Below are positions 25,001 through 33,496 of a stretch of DNA of 54,945 bases, piece after piece. Position numbers and translations under genes: made by a program. The notes under the pieces are model-generated. The model was not told the origin of the DNA. It was given only the letters and a program-made list of their open reading frames with translations, and did not search any database. The stretch is from Bacteroidia bacterium (GTDB lineage Bacteria > Bacteroidota > Bacteroidia > Bacteroidales > Prolixibacteraceae), in contig JAPLDS010000046.1 of NCBI GenBank assembly GCA_026391295.1, forward strand, positions 1 through 54,945, given 5' to 3'. Numbering within the stretch: position 1 is the stretch's first letter; each line of letters starts with the position of its first letter.

Positions 25001-28000
25001 TAGCCGAGATAACTCCATCTCCGCAAGCATTCGTCCCTTTTACGGTTAAATTTCCTGATGTTGCATTGGAAGCATAAGTTATGGTAACGCTTGTTGAGGT
25101 TCCCGTAATGGTCGCCCCAGTGCCAGAGTAAGCCCAAGTATAAGTCGTTGCATTTGTAATTGCAGGTACGCTATATGTAACGGTTGACTGACCTTGACAA
25201 ACGGTGGCTGTTCCAGCGATTGAACCAGCAGCTATTGGAAGTGGGTTCACGGTGATAGCCTTAACAGCTGAGACAGTTCCCACACCACAAGCATTTCTTC
25301 CCGCAACAGTTAAATTTCCACTGGTTGCTGTTGATGAGAAAGCTAACGATGTGCTAGTGGTTGCTCCTGTGATGGTTGCCCCAGTTCCTGAATAAGCCCA
25401 ATCATAGGAGGTGGCTCCGGAGATAGCAGGAACAGTAAATCCATTTGCATTCGATCCTTGACATGCAGCAGCTGCACCTAAAATAGCTCCAGCATCTGCA
25501 GGTAAATTAGACATGCTAATTGCGTAGTTAGCAGAGAAGGTTCCATTCCCGCAACCATTGACACCTCTTACCGCAAGATTGCCTCCAGTGGCATTATTTG
25601 CAAATGTGATAGAAATGCTATTTGTAGTACCATTGATAATGGTTATTCCTGAACCTGAATAGGTCCATTCATAGGATGCCGCATTTGCAATTGCTGGGAT
25701 AGTATAAGATACTAGCGTCTGTCCTTGACAAACTGTTGCTGTTCCTGTAATGGCTCCGGCAGCAACAGGAAGAGGATTTACTGTGATGGCGTAATTAGCC
25801 GAGATAATTCCATCCCCACAAGCATTTGTCCCTTTAACGGTAAGATTTCCTGCTGTAGCGTTAGAAGCATAGGTTATTGAAACACTATTTGTCGCGCCTG
25901 TAATGGTGGCCCCAGTGCCACTGTAAGCCCAAGTATATGAGGTGGCATTGCCAATTGCAGGAACTGTATATACAACGGTTGCTTGTCCTTGACAAACTGT
26001 TGCTGTACCTGTGATTAATCCTGCAGCTACAGGGAGCGGACTAACGGTGATTGCTTTGTTCGCTGATACGGTACCCACGCCACAACCATTTCTACCCGCA
26101 ACAGTTAAATTACCGCTTGTTGCTGTTGCCGAAAAACTTATAAGTGGACTAGCTGAACTTCCGGTTATCGTTACTCCGGTCCCAGAATATGCCCAGTCGT
26201 ATGAGTTGGCACCTGAAATGGCAGGAATAGTATATGCAACAGTATTTTGTCCTTGGCATGCAATAGCTGATCCTGTAATTGTTCCGGCATCAACTGGCAA
26301 TGTGGATAGCGTAATCGCAAAGTTCGCCGAAAAGGCTCCGTTGCCACAACTATTAACTCCACGTACTGTTAAATTCCCCGACGAGGCATTGCTTGCAAAG
26401 GTGATTGATATATTGTTTGTGGTACCATTGGTAATCGTTACGCCTGAACCTGAATAGGTCCATTCATAGGAGGTGGCATTTGTAATGACAGGTACACTAT
26501 AGTTTACTAAAGACTGTCCTTGGCAAACAGAAGCTGCTCCAGTAATTATTCCAGCAGCAACTGGAAGTGGATTAACAGCAATTGCATAGTCAGCCGACCC
26601 AACACCATCTCCGCAAGAATTCGACCCTTTTACCGTTAGATTTCCTGCTGTTGCATTGGCAGCAAATGTAATGGTTACATTATTTGAATTACCCGTAATT
26701 GTTGCACCTGTTCCAGAGTAGGCCCAAGTATAGGTCGTTGCATTGGTGATTATAGGAACACTATAAGCGACTGTTGATTGGCCTTGACAAACTGTTGCAT
26801 TTCCAGTTATTAACCCCGCAGCAACTGGAAGTTGATTAAGGGTGATCACTTTATTTGCTGATACGGTACCCACACCACAAGCATTTCTGCCTGTAACCGT
26901 TAAATTACCATTTGTGGCTGTTGCCGAAAAGTTTATCGATGTACTAAGTGTTGTTCCGGTAATGGTTGCCCCCGTTCCAGAATAAACCCATTCATAGGTA
27001 GTGGCACTAGCAATAGCAGGTACCGAATAGGCATTGCCATTTGATCCTTGACAAGGTGTCAAGGACCCTGTGATCGCTCCAGCAAGAGCCGGCAGTGGAT
27101 TTATATTGATTGCGTAATTAGCCGAATAGGTGCCGTTGCCACAACTGCTAACTCCGCGCACGGTAAGGTTTCCAGAAGAGGCAGTGCTTGCAAAGGTGAT
27201 TAATACGCTGTTTGTTGTTCCGTTGGTAATCGTTATCCCTGAACCTGTATAGGTCCATTCATAAGTTGTTGCATTTGTAATGACAGGAACAGAGTAAGCA
27301 ACTAATGACTGACCCTGACATACCGTTGCAGTACCTGTAATTGCTCCAGCAGCTACTGGAAGCGGATTAACAGCAATGGCATAGTCTGCAGATACAACGC
27401 CATCCCCGCAAGTATTCGTCCCTTTAACCGTTAAATTTCCAGCCGTTGCATTGGCAGCAAATGTAATGGTTACATTATTTGAATTACCCGTAATTGTGGC
27501 ACCTGTTCCAGAATAAGCCCATGTATAGGTAGTGGCACTGGTAATTAAAGGAACACTATAAGCGACTGTAGATTGACCTTGACAAACTGTTGCATTTCCA
27601 GTTATTAAACCCGCAGCAACTGGAAGTTGATTAAGGGTGATCACTTTATTTCCTGATACGGTACCCACGCCACATGCGTTTCTACCCGTAACCGTTAAAT
27701 TACCATTTGTGGCTGTTGCCGAAAAGTTTATCGATGTGGAGGTGGTAGAGCCTGTTATTGTTGCACCCGTTCCAGAATATACCCAGTCATATGAGGTGGC
27801 ATTTGAAATAGCTCCAACGGTATATGCGATATTGTTGGAGCCTTGACAAGGAGCAGCTAATCCAGAAATGATGCCCGCAGCGGCCGGAAGATTCGTCATC
27901 CCAATTGGGAAAATAGCGGAGAAGGTACCGTTGCCACAGCTGTTAACGCCACGTACGGTAAGATTCCCAGCTGCGGCAGTGCTGGAGAATGTGATTAATA

Positions 28001-28952
28001 TGCTGTTTGTTGTTGCATTAGTAATAGTTGCCCCTGAGCCGGTATAAGCCCATTCATAAGAGGTCGCATTTGTAATGACAGGAACGGAATAAGCTACGGA
28101 TGTCTGACCCTGACATACACCTGAAGTTCCCGTGATGGTTCCTGCAGCAACCGGAAGAGGATTGACGGTGATGGCATAGTCTGCTGAAACAACGCCATCT
28201 CCACATGAATTCGTCCCCTTAACGGTTAAATTCCCGGATGTTGCACTTGCCGCAAAAGTTATGGTAACACTATTTGAAGATCCAGTGATAGTGGCCCCAG
28301 TTCCCGAATAAGCCCAAGTATAAGTTGTAGCACCTGAAATTGCAGATACATTATAGGTGACCCCCGATTGACTTTGACAAACAGTTGCCGTTCCAGCAAT
28401 AGATCCTGAGGTACCCGGAAGTAGACCTACTGTAATTGCCCTGGTTGTTGAAACCGTGCCTACTCCGCATGCATTTCTGCCCGTAACGGTTAAGCTTCCA
28501 GAAGTGGCAGTGGCAGAGAAATTAATTGTTACGCTTGCTGAGTTTCCACTAATTGTTGCTCCAGTGCCTGAATAGACCCAATCATAGGTTGTTGCATTTG
28601 CAATTGATGGAACTGAATATGATACTCCATTTTGTCCTTGACACGCAGCCACTGAGCCTGCTATTGCTCCTGCCGCAACTGGCAGAAAATTCATCGCAAT
28701 TGGATAATTTGCAGAGAAGGTGCCGTTGCCACAACTATTAACGCCGCGCACAGCAAGGTTGCCGGCTGAGGCATTGCTAGCAAATGTTATGGAAATGCTA
28801 TTTGTTGTCCCGTTGGTGATGGTTGCCCCTGAACCAGAATAAGTCCACTCGTAGGAGGTAGCATTTGTAATTACCGGGATGCTATAAGTAACCAATGACT
28901 GACCTTGACAAACTGTAGCCGTTCCATTTATTGTACCTGCAGCGATTGGCAG
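19979..28952 (-). repeat. 795-bp higher-order tandem repeat (E-D-T module triplets)
   Basis: A-type modules occur in a strict three-way cycle. E modules have SYEWTYSG and VRGVNSCGNGTFSANY; D modules have SYDWVYSG and VTGRNACGVGTVS; T modules have TYTWAYSG and VKGTNSCGDGVVSADY. Lengths are 89+88+88 residues, so each triplet is 265 codons or 795 bp. The landmark at the E-module CGNG codons falls at 20774, 21569, 22363, 23158, 23953, 24748, 25543, 26338, 27133, 27928 and 28723. Every interval is 795 except 21569-22363, which is 794 and contains the frameshift. A twelfth E module near 19979 is truncated. Confidence 0.93.
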
Positions 28953-29390
28953 TGGATTGACGGTTAACGTTGCAAAGCTACTTGGGGCTCCATCTTCTAG
29001 ACAGCGATATTTGATCCCATTTTGAGCACTCGTAACATTAAATAAAGTTAAAGTTGGAAGAGTTTCACCACCCATTGTGGTCCAAGTTGTACCATCTGGA
29101 CTATTTTCCCATTGATAAAGAGTCGCTCCAGAGACCGTAAAAGTCGCATTTAAACCTTCGCAAAGGGTGACGTCAGATGGATTAGCTGGAGGGGGTGTTG
29201 AAGGGGATGTCAGCTCAACGAAGGAGGCCCCTATCGTTGATGAAATATCAGTAGTACTAACAGCATGATTTAGACTACGCTGGAAGGCGCTTCCTTGTGT
29301 TGAGAAGCTAATCAACAGCAAAGCAACTATAGCATATAACTTGCTATATATAAGTCGTTTATCGTATTTTATTTTTAGTATCTTACTCAA
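22191..29390 (-). CDS. Giant SprB-like adhesin, N-terminal frame (signal peptide and A-type repeats)
   Basis: The 2,399-residue frame begins with a real N-terminus: a basic start followed by the hydrophobic core LYAIVALLLISFSTQGSA (about residues 18-35), a Sec signal peptide. One Ig-like module follows (about 72-144, with LCEGLNATFTVSG and a second Cys in KYRCLEDG), and from residue 147 a run of ~88-residue A-type PKD/Ig-like modules, each with CQGQ and later SCGNG, ACGVG or SCGDG. The frame ends in the middle of the 26th module as YSGTGQQ-stop, whereas sister modules read YSGTGATI. Adding one base at 22200/22201 restores the module and leads into the next frame. AAAGGA about eight bases before the ATG is a plausible ribosome-binding site. 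As written, this product lacks the C-terminal sorting domain, so it would probably not be exported by type IX secretion. Confidence 0.85.
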   Translation of the reverse strand: MSKILKIKYDKRLIYSKLYAIVALLLISFSTQGSAFQRSLNHAVSTTDISSTIGASFVELTSPSTPPPANPSDVTLCEGLNATFTVSGATLYQWENSPDGTTWTTMGGETLPTLTLFNVTSAQNGIKYRCLEDGAPSSFATLTVNPLPIAAGTINGTATVCQGQSLVTYSIPVITNATSYEWTYSGSGATITNGTTNSISITFASNASAGNLAVRGVNSCGNGTFSANYPIAMNFLPVAAGAIAGSVAACQGQNGVSYSVPSIANATTYDWVYSGTGATISGNSASVTINFSATATSGSLTVTGRNACGVGTVSTTRAITVGLLPGTSGSIAGTATVCQSQSGVTYNVSAISGATTYTWAYSGTGATITGSSNSVTITFAASATSGNLTVKGTNSCGDGVVSADYAITVNPLPVAAGTITGTSGVCQGQTSVAYSVPVITNATSYEWAYTGSGATITNATTNSILITFSSTAAAGNLTVRGVNSCGNGTFSAIFPIGMTNLPAAAGIISGLAAPCQGSNNIAYTVGAISNATSYDWVYSGTGATITGSTTSTSINFSATATNGNLTVTGRNACGVGTVSGNKVITLNQLPVAAGLITGNATVCQGQSTVAYSVPLITSATTYTWAYSGTGATITGNSNNVTITFAANATAGNLTVKGTNTCGDGVVSADYAIAVNPLPVAAGAITGTATVCQGQSLVAYSVPVITNATTYEWTYTGSGITITNGTTNSVLITFASTASSGNLTVRGVSSCGNGTYSANYAININPLPALAGAITGSLTPCQGSNGNAYSVPAIASATTYEWVYSGTGATITGTTLSTSINFSATATNGNLTVTGRNACGVGTVSANKVITLNQLPVAAGLITGNATVCQGQSTVAYSVPIITNATTYTWAYSGTGATITGNSNNVTITFAANATAGNLTVKGSNSCGDGVGSADYAIAVNPLPVAAGIITGAASVCQGQSLVNYSVPVITNATSYEWTYSGSGVTITNGTTNNISITFASNASSGNLTVRGVNSCGNGAFSANFAITLSTLPVDAGTITGSAIACQGQNTVAYTIPAISGANSYDWAYSGTGVTITGSSASPLISFSATATSGNLTVAGRNGCGVGTVSANKAITVSPLPVAAGLITGTATVCQGQATVVYTVPAIGNATSYTWAYSGTGATITGATNSVSITYASNATAGNLTVKGTNACGDGIISANYAITVNPLPVAAGAITGTATVCQGQTLVSYTIPAIANAASYEWTYSGSGITIINGTTNSISITFANNATGGNLAVRGVNGCGNGTFSANYAISMSNLPADAGAILGAAAACQGSNANGFTVPAISGATSYDWAYSGTGATITGATTSTSLAFSSTATSGNLTVAGRNACGVGTVSAVKAITVNPLPIAAGSIAGTATVCQGQSTVTYSVPAITNATTYTWAYSGTGATITGTSTSVTITYASNATSGNLTVKGTNACGDGVISANYPIIVNPLPIAAGTITGTGTVCQGQTLVAYAIPAITNATSYEWTYSGAGVTITNGTTNNISITFASNATAGNLAVRGVNGCGNGTFSANYAISMSTLPADAGIIVGAAAVCQGQNGVSFTVPAMLGATSYDWSYSGTGATITGTTVNPTINFSASATSGNLTVAGRNACGVGTISANKGITINPLPVAPGLITGTATVCQGQTTVAYTVPVITNATTYTWAYSGAGATITGTSNSVTITYAANATSGNLTVKGTNACGDGSVSATYAITVDPLPIAAGTITGTGTVCQGQTLVAYTIPVITNATSYEWTYSGTGVTITNSTTNSISITFASNASAGNLAVRGVNSCGNGTFSANYPISISQLPVAAGIIGGSATACQGQSGVVYTIPDVANATSYDWAYSGTGATITGTSASVTVSFSASATNGNLTVTGRNACGVGTVSANKAITISQLPGAAGLITGSANVCQSQSTLAYTVPVIANATSYTWAYSGTGATITGATNNITITFAANATAGNLTVKGTNTCGDGTISANYAITVNPPPVAAGTITGTANVCQGQTLVGYTIPVILNATSYEWTYSGTGVTITNGATNSISITFANNATAGNLAVRGVNGCGNGAFSANYPITISQLPADAGIIVGSATACQGQTGISYSIPAIAGATSYDWVYSGTGATISGNSATISINFSSLATSGNLTVTGRNACGVGTVSTVKGITVSSLPAAAGLITGTAAVCQGQSSVAYTVPAIASATSYTWAYSGTGATITGTSNSITITYAANATGGNLTVKGINLCGEGTISGDYAIIVNPLPVAAGTITGTSTVCQGQTLVAYTIPVITSATSYEWTYSGTGATITNGTTNSISITFANNATAGNLAVRGVNSCGNGTFSANYPIAITSLPADAGVIAGAASVCQGSTGNAYSVPTIAGATLYDWVYSGTGQQ

Positions 29391-29503
29391 CTGAATATCC
29401 TTTAATAAAAACTCGAGACATGCAAGAATTTTAGATAATAGATTTTCTTTTTTCTAGTCCTAAAATGAAATTTTAAACGGCATTTTTTACACTTGAATTA
29501 CCC

Positions 29504-29511
29504 CAAATTTA
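29504..29511 (-). promoter_or_regulatory. Possible -10 box for the adhesin gene
   Basis: CAAATTTA on the plus strand is TAAATTTG on the minus strand, matching the Bacteroidota -10 consensus TAnnTTTG. It lies about 114 bases upstream of the adhesin ATG. No clear TTTG -33 box is present at the right distance, so this is a weak call. Confidence 0.35.
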
Positions 29512-29924
29512 CTACCCTAGAAATGTCTAAAACACCCTCTAAAGCAGCTGAAGCAAGCCTCCTTAAGAAAGACAAAGGTAGGAAAGAAATTCTCATTTCC
29601 AATAATTTAACTAATATGCAAATGTTAATGTTCAGATCGTTTAAATGGAATTCACATACGTTGAAATGAAATTTGTCTGTTTTTTGCTTTTTGAATTGAC
29701 TATTATTCCAAATTTTTTAACCAAAATATAACATGTGGATAACTATTTTATAAACTATCGATTTTGATTAATATGGGTTAAGATAATCGGACAAAGATAA
29801 ACGATCACGTATCTATTTTTATTGACTTTTAGCGTGTTTTATGATTTTTCTTAAACTTGGTTTTGCTCCCTATTAGGACTTATGAACAGCGAAATAACTG
29901 CCGATGATCGATTGAAAAATTTCC

Positions 29925-29932
29925 TATATTTG
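29925..29932 (+). promoter_or_regulatory. Probable -10 box for ileS
   Basis: TATATTTG matches TAnnTTTG. Transcription would start near 29939, leaving about 25 bases before the ATG at 29964 but only about 7 before the alternative ATG at 29946; this favours the downstream start. The -33 element is not obvious. Confidence 0.5.
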
Positions 29933-29963
29933 TGCACTTCAAAAAATGAAGATTATCAAGACT

Positions 29964-32900
29964 ATGAGTAAGAAATTCAAGGAGTACAAAGCGTTCGATC
30001 TATCGAAAATTAATCAAGAAATTCTCGGCTATTGGGAGAAAAATAATACATTCCAACAATCGATAGAAACCCGCTCTAACGGACCATCATTTGTATTTTA
30101 CGAAGGACCTCCTTCGGCAAATGGTATGCCCGGTATTCACCACGTGGTTTCAAGGGCTATAAAAGATATTTTCTGTCGTTATAAAACGCAACAGGGATTT
30201 TTGGTTAAACGCAAAGCTGGCTGGGATACTCATGGTCTACCCGTAGAGCTTGCTGTGGAGAAATTATTGGGAATCACCAAAGAAAGTATTGGGAAAACAA
30301 TTTCAGTAGCCGATTACAATGCCGCTTGTCGCAAAGAGGTGATGAAATATACCGATAAATGGGAAGATCTTACCAAACAGATGGGGTACTGGGTTAATAT
30401 GGATGACCCTTACATTACCTATGATAGTCGGTATATCGAGTCATTGTGGTGGTTGCTAAAAGATTTATACAAGAAAAACTTACTCTATAAGGGATATAGT
30501 ATTCAGCCTTACTCGCCAGCTGCTGGTACCGGTTTAAGTTCACATGAGCTAAATCAGCCTGGCTGCTACCGCGATGTGAAAGATACAACCTGTATCGCAC
30601 AGTTTAAGGTTGTTGAAAATGAGAAATCAAAGGTGCTACATATCGGTGTTGACTCGGAGCTATTTATCCTCGCTTGGACAACAACTCCGTGGACTTTACC
30701 TTCAAATACCGCACTTGCTGTAGGTAACAATATCACCTACGTTAAAGTAAAAACGTTTAATCCGTATACTTCTCAGCCTGTAACCGTGGTTCTTGCAAAG
30801 GAACTATTTCGGAATTATTTCCCAGAGAAAAACGAGGAGCTTTCTTTTGAATCGTATCAAGGTGATGGGAAAAATATACCCTATACAGTTTTAGCTGAAT
30901 TAAAGGGGAAAGAATTAGTTGGCATAGAGTACGAGCAACTTATCCCTTGGGTTAAGCCAGGTGGTAATGCATTCTCAGTTATTGCAGGGGATTTTGTAAC
31001 CACCGAAGATGGAACTGGCATCGTTCATATTGCGCCAACCTTTGGTGCCGATGACGATCGAGTGGCAAAACAAAATGGAATTGCACCACTATTGCTTATC
31101 GACAAAGAGGGAAAACAACATCCGATGGTCGATCGCCAAGGTCGATTCTTTCGCCTTGAAGACCTATCTGCGGAGTTTGTGTCATCTAATATTGATATAG
31201 CACTTTATGCTGAATATGCTGGACGGTATGTTAAAAACGATTACGATGAAACGCTAACAGAAAAGGATGCAACCCTCGATGTGGATCTTTCTGTGATGCT
31301 AAAACAGGCAAATCGCGCGTTTAAAGTTGAGAAACATCAACATAGCTATCCTCATTGCTGGAGAACTGATAAGCCGGTACTCTATTATCCACTCGATTCA
31401 TGGTTTATTCGCACCACGGCGGTCCGCGATCAGCTGATTGGATTAAATAAATCGATTAACTGGAAACCTCAATCAACAGGAACGGGTCGTTTTGGGAATT
31501 GGCTCGAGAACCTAGTCGACTGGAATCTCTCTCGATCACGCTATTGGGGTACGCCTCTGCCAATCTGGAGAACTGAAGATGGAACGGAAGAGTTATGCAT
31601 TGGTTCAGCTGAAGAACTAATTTCAGAGATCAACAAATCTGTTGATGCTGGCTTTATGGCGGCTAATCCATTCAAAGAGTTTAAAGTAGGCGACTATTCT
31701 AAACTAAATTATGAGAAGATCGATTTCCATCGTCCTTATGTCGACGAGATCTATCTGGTTTCGCCAAAAGGGGCTAAGATGTTTCGGGAGACTGACCTTA
31801 TTGATGTTTGGTTTGACTCAGGCGCTATGCCATATGCCCAAGCTCATTATCCATTTGAAAACAAGGATACGTTTGATCAGAATTTCCCTGCCGATTTTAT
31901 CGCTGAAGGGGTAGATCAAACAAGAGGATGGTTCTTCACACTTCATGCCATTTCTACGATGGTGAAGGGAACCTCTGCATTTAAAAATATTATCTCGAAT
32001 GGACTTGTCCTAGACGCACATGGCAATAAGATGTCGAAGCGTTTGGGTAATGGAATAGACCCATTTGAAACGATCGCTACGTATGGATCCGATCCACTAA
32101 GGTGGTATATGATCACTAATTCTCAGCCTTGGGATAACCTTAAATTTGATCTGGCTGGTGTAGAAGAGGTGCGTCGTAAATTCTTCGGGACACTTTATAA
32201 TACCTATAACTTCTTTGCATTATATGCTAATGTGGATGGCTTTACCTATAAGGAGGCTCCAATTGCAGATCAAGAACGACCTGAATTAGATCAATGGATC
32301 TTATCCTTGCTGAATACATTAATCGAAGAGGTTACGGCAGATTACGAAAATTATGAGCCCACACGTGCTGGACGAGCAATTTCGGAATTTGTTACTGAGA
32401 ACCTTTCGAATTGGTTTGTTCGATTAAGTCGGAAACGGTTCTGGGGTGGAGATTACGACACCGATAAAATCTCGGCGTATCAAACACTCTACACTTGTTT
32501 GATCACTGTTGCTAAGTTGGCTGCTCCTATCGCGCCCTTCTATACCGATCAACTGTATGGCGACCTGAATCGTATCAGTGGTCATGAGCCAGATAATTCG
32601 ATCCACTTGACGACTTTCCCAACCTGCAATAAAGGACTAATCAATAAGGAGCTAGAAGAGCAGATGGATATTGCTCAGAAAGTCTCTTCCATGATCTTGG
32701 GTTTGCGTCGTAAAGAAAAATTGAAAGTTCGCCAACCTTTAGCTAAAATTATTGTCCCTGTTTTGAATGATAAATTCCGCCGTCAGTTTGAAGCCGTTGA
32801 AAGCATCATCTTAACGGAAGTTAATGTCAAAGAGGTGCAGTATCTTGTCGATTCAGAGGGGGTAATTAAGAAGAAGATCAAGGCAAACTTTAAAGCTCTT

Positions 32901-33401
32901 GGACCTAAATATGGAAAGCTGATGAAAGCGATTTCTGTGGTCGTAGGCGAGATGAGCCAATCGCAGATTTCTTCTTTTGAGCAGACCGGGGCATTTGATA
33001 CCGTGATTGAAGGGGAACCGGTTACTTTGGCATTGGAAGATGTCGAAATCCAGTCGGAAGATATTCCAGGTCTTCAGGTTGCCAGCGAAGGAGCTATTAC
33101 AGTAGCACTCGACATTAATGTCACCCCTGAATTACGTCTTGAAGGAATTGCTCGTGAATTTATTAACCGAATTCAGAATCTTAGAAAAGATAGTGGCTTC
33201 GAGGTTACGGATAAAATCACCTTACGCATTATGCGTCATCCAGAACTAAGTGAGGCATTGGATAAGTTTGGAGCCTATATTGGAAGTCAGACCCTTGCTT
33301 CAAAAGTCGAATTAGTGGACTCTTTGGCTGAAGGAGTTGGCAAAGAGGTAGAGATCGAAAAAGGAATTGAAACATTGATACAAATAGAGAAAGCGGTCTA
33401 A
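29964..33401 (+). CDS. ileS: Isoleucyl-tRNA synthetase
   Basis: The enzyme charges tRNA-Ile with isoleucine in the cytoplasm. The protein is 1,145 residues from this start, normal for the long bacterial form. Visible features are the HIGH-type signature GMPGIHH (to residue 60), the CP1 editing-domain motif TTTPWTLPSN, the second-half motif DVWFDSGAMPYAQ, the KMSKR loop at about 689-693, and a C-terminal anticodon-binding region. An in-frame ATG at 29946 would add MKIIKT. I prefer 29964 because MSKKFKEY matches the usual Bacteroidota start and leaves a leader after the predicted -10 box. It is followed by the dksA-like gene and lspA, a common Bacteroidota order. Confidence 0.97.
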   Translation: MSKKFKEYKAFDLSKINQEILGYWEKNNTFQQSIETRSNGPSFVFYEGPPSANGMPGIHHVVSRAIKDIFCRYKTQQGFLVKRKAGWDTHGLPVELAVEKLLGITKESIGKTISVADYNAACRKEVMKYTDKWEDLTKQMGYWVNMDDPYITYDSRYIESLWWLLKDLYKKNLLYKGYSIQPYSPAAGTGLSSHELNQPGCYRDVKDTTCIAQFKVVENEKSKVLHIGVDSELFILAWTTTPWTLPSNTALAVGNNITYVKVKTFNPYTSQPVTVVLAKELFRNYFPEKNEELSFESYQGDGKNIPYTVLAELKGKELVGIEYEQLIPWVKPGGNAFSVIAGDFVTTEDGTGIVHIAPTFGADDDRVAKQNGIAPLLLIDKEGKQHPMVDRQGRFFRLEDLSAEFVSSNIDIALYAEYAGRYVKNDYDETLTEKDATLDVDLSVMLKQANRAFKVEKHQHSYPHCWRTDKPVLYYPLDSWFIRTTAVRDQLIGLNKSINWKPQSTGTGRFGNWLENLVDWNLSRSRYWGTPLPIWRTEDGTEELCIGSAEELISEINKSVDAGFMAANPFKEFKVGDYSKLNYEKIDFHRPYVDEIYLVSPKGAKMFRETDLIDVWFDSGAMPYAQAHYPFENKDTFDQNFPADFIAEGVDQTRGWFFTLHAISTMVKGTSAFKNIISNGLVLDAHGNKMSKRLGNGIDPFETIATYGSDPLRWYMITNSQPWDNLKFDLAGVEEVRRKFFGTLYNTYNFFALYANVDGFTYKEAPIADQERPELDQWILSLLNTLIEEVTADYENYEPTRAGRAISEFVTENLSNWFVRLSRKRFWGGDYDTDKISAYQTLYTCLITVAKLAAPIAPFYTDQLYGDLNRISGHEPDNSIHLTTFPTCNKGLINKELEEQMDIAQKVSSMILGLRRKEKLKVRQPLAKIIVPVLNDKFRRQFEAVESIILTEVNVKEVQYLVDSEGVIKKKIKANFKALGPKYGKLMKAISVVVGEMSQSQISSFEQTGAFDTVIEGEPVTLALEDVEIQSEDIPGLQVASEGAITVALDINVTPELRLEGIAREFINRIQNLRKDSGFEVTDKITLRIMRHPELSEALDKFGAYIGSQTLASKVELVDSLAEGVGKEVEIEKGIETLIQIEKAV

Positions 33402-33496
33402 TAGTCAGAAAATTTGCCAGTAGGAAAACTATTTTACCTACTAGTTATCTATTAGGAGTTTAAATATATTATTTTTACATATAAATAGGTTTCAAA

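Larger units (their letters stand above)
1627..29390 (-). pseudogene. Whole giant adhesin gene, about 9,254 codons, with a single-base frame break
   Basis: The span is 27,764 bases; with one base restored it is 27,765, exactly 9,255 codons including stop. Translating 22024-22200 in the downstream frame gives a perfect continuation of the interrupted module (ATISGN...ITISFAANATSGNLTVTGRNACGVG...), with no stop. Layout in corrected residues: signal peptide 1-35; Ig-like 72-144; A array 147 to ~3480; B array ~3480-6594; two A-like ~6594-6772; six C-type ~6772-7317; mixed Ig, two B, two A-like ~7317-7824; ten Ig_7-like ~7824-8677; PKD/SprB/HYR-like ~8677-9165; sorting domain ~9165-9254. It is larger than F. 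johnsoniae SprB (about 6,500 residues, from memory). The break may be a true mutation, a phase switch or a sequencing/assembly error; sequence alone cannot decide. A role in surface adhesion or gliding is inferred from architecture and the sprF-like neighbour. Confidence 0.8.
29391..29963. other. Divergent intergenic region between the adhesin gene and ileS
   Basis: This is a 573-base AT-rich gap between two divergent genes. It holds -10-like boxes for both directions (29504-29511 minus, 29925-29932 plus) and an A-rich leader for each gene. I see no tRNA, no convincing small gene and no clear riboswitch in it. Its length fits room for regulation of the adhesin. Confidence 0.6.

Noticed and set aside
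1627-29390. CRISPR or satellite DNA as the explanation for the long repeats
   Set aside because: The repeats are coding, 88-89 codons long with conserved protein motifs and diverged bases; there are no short direct repeats with unique spacers.
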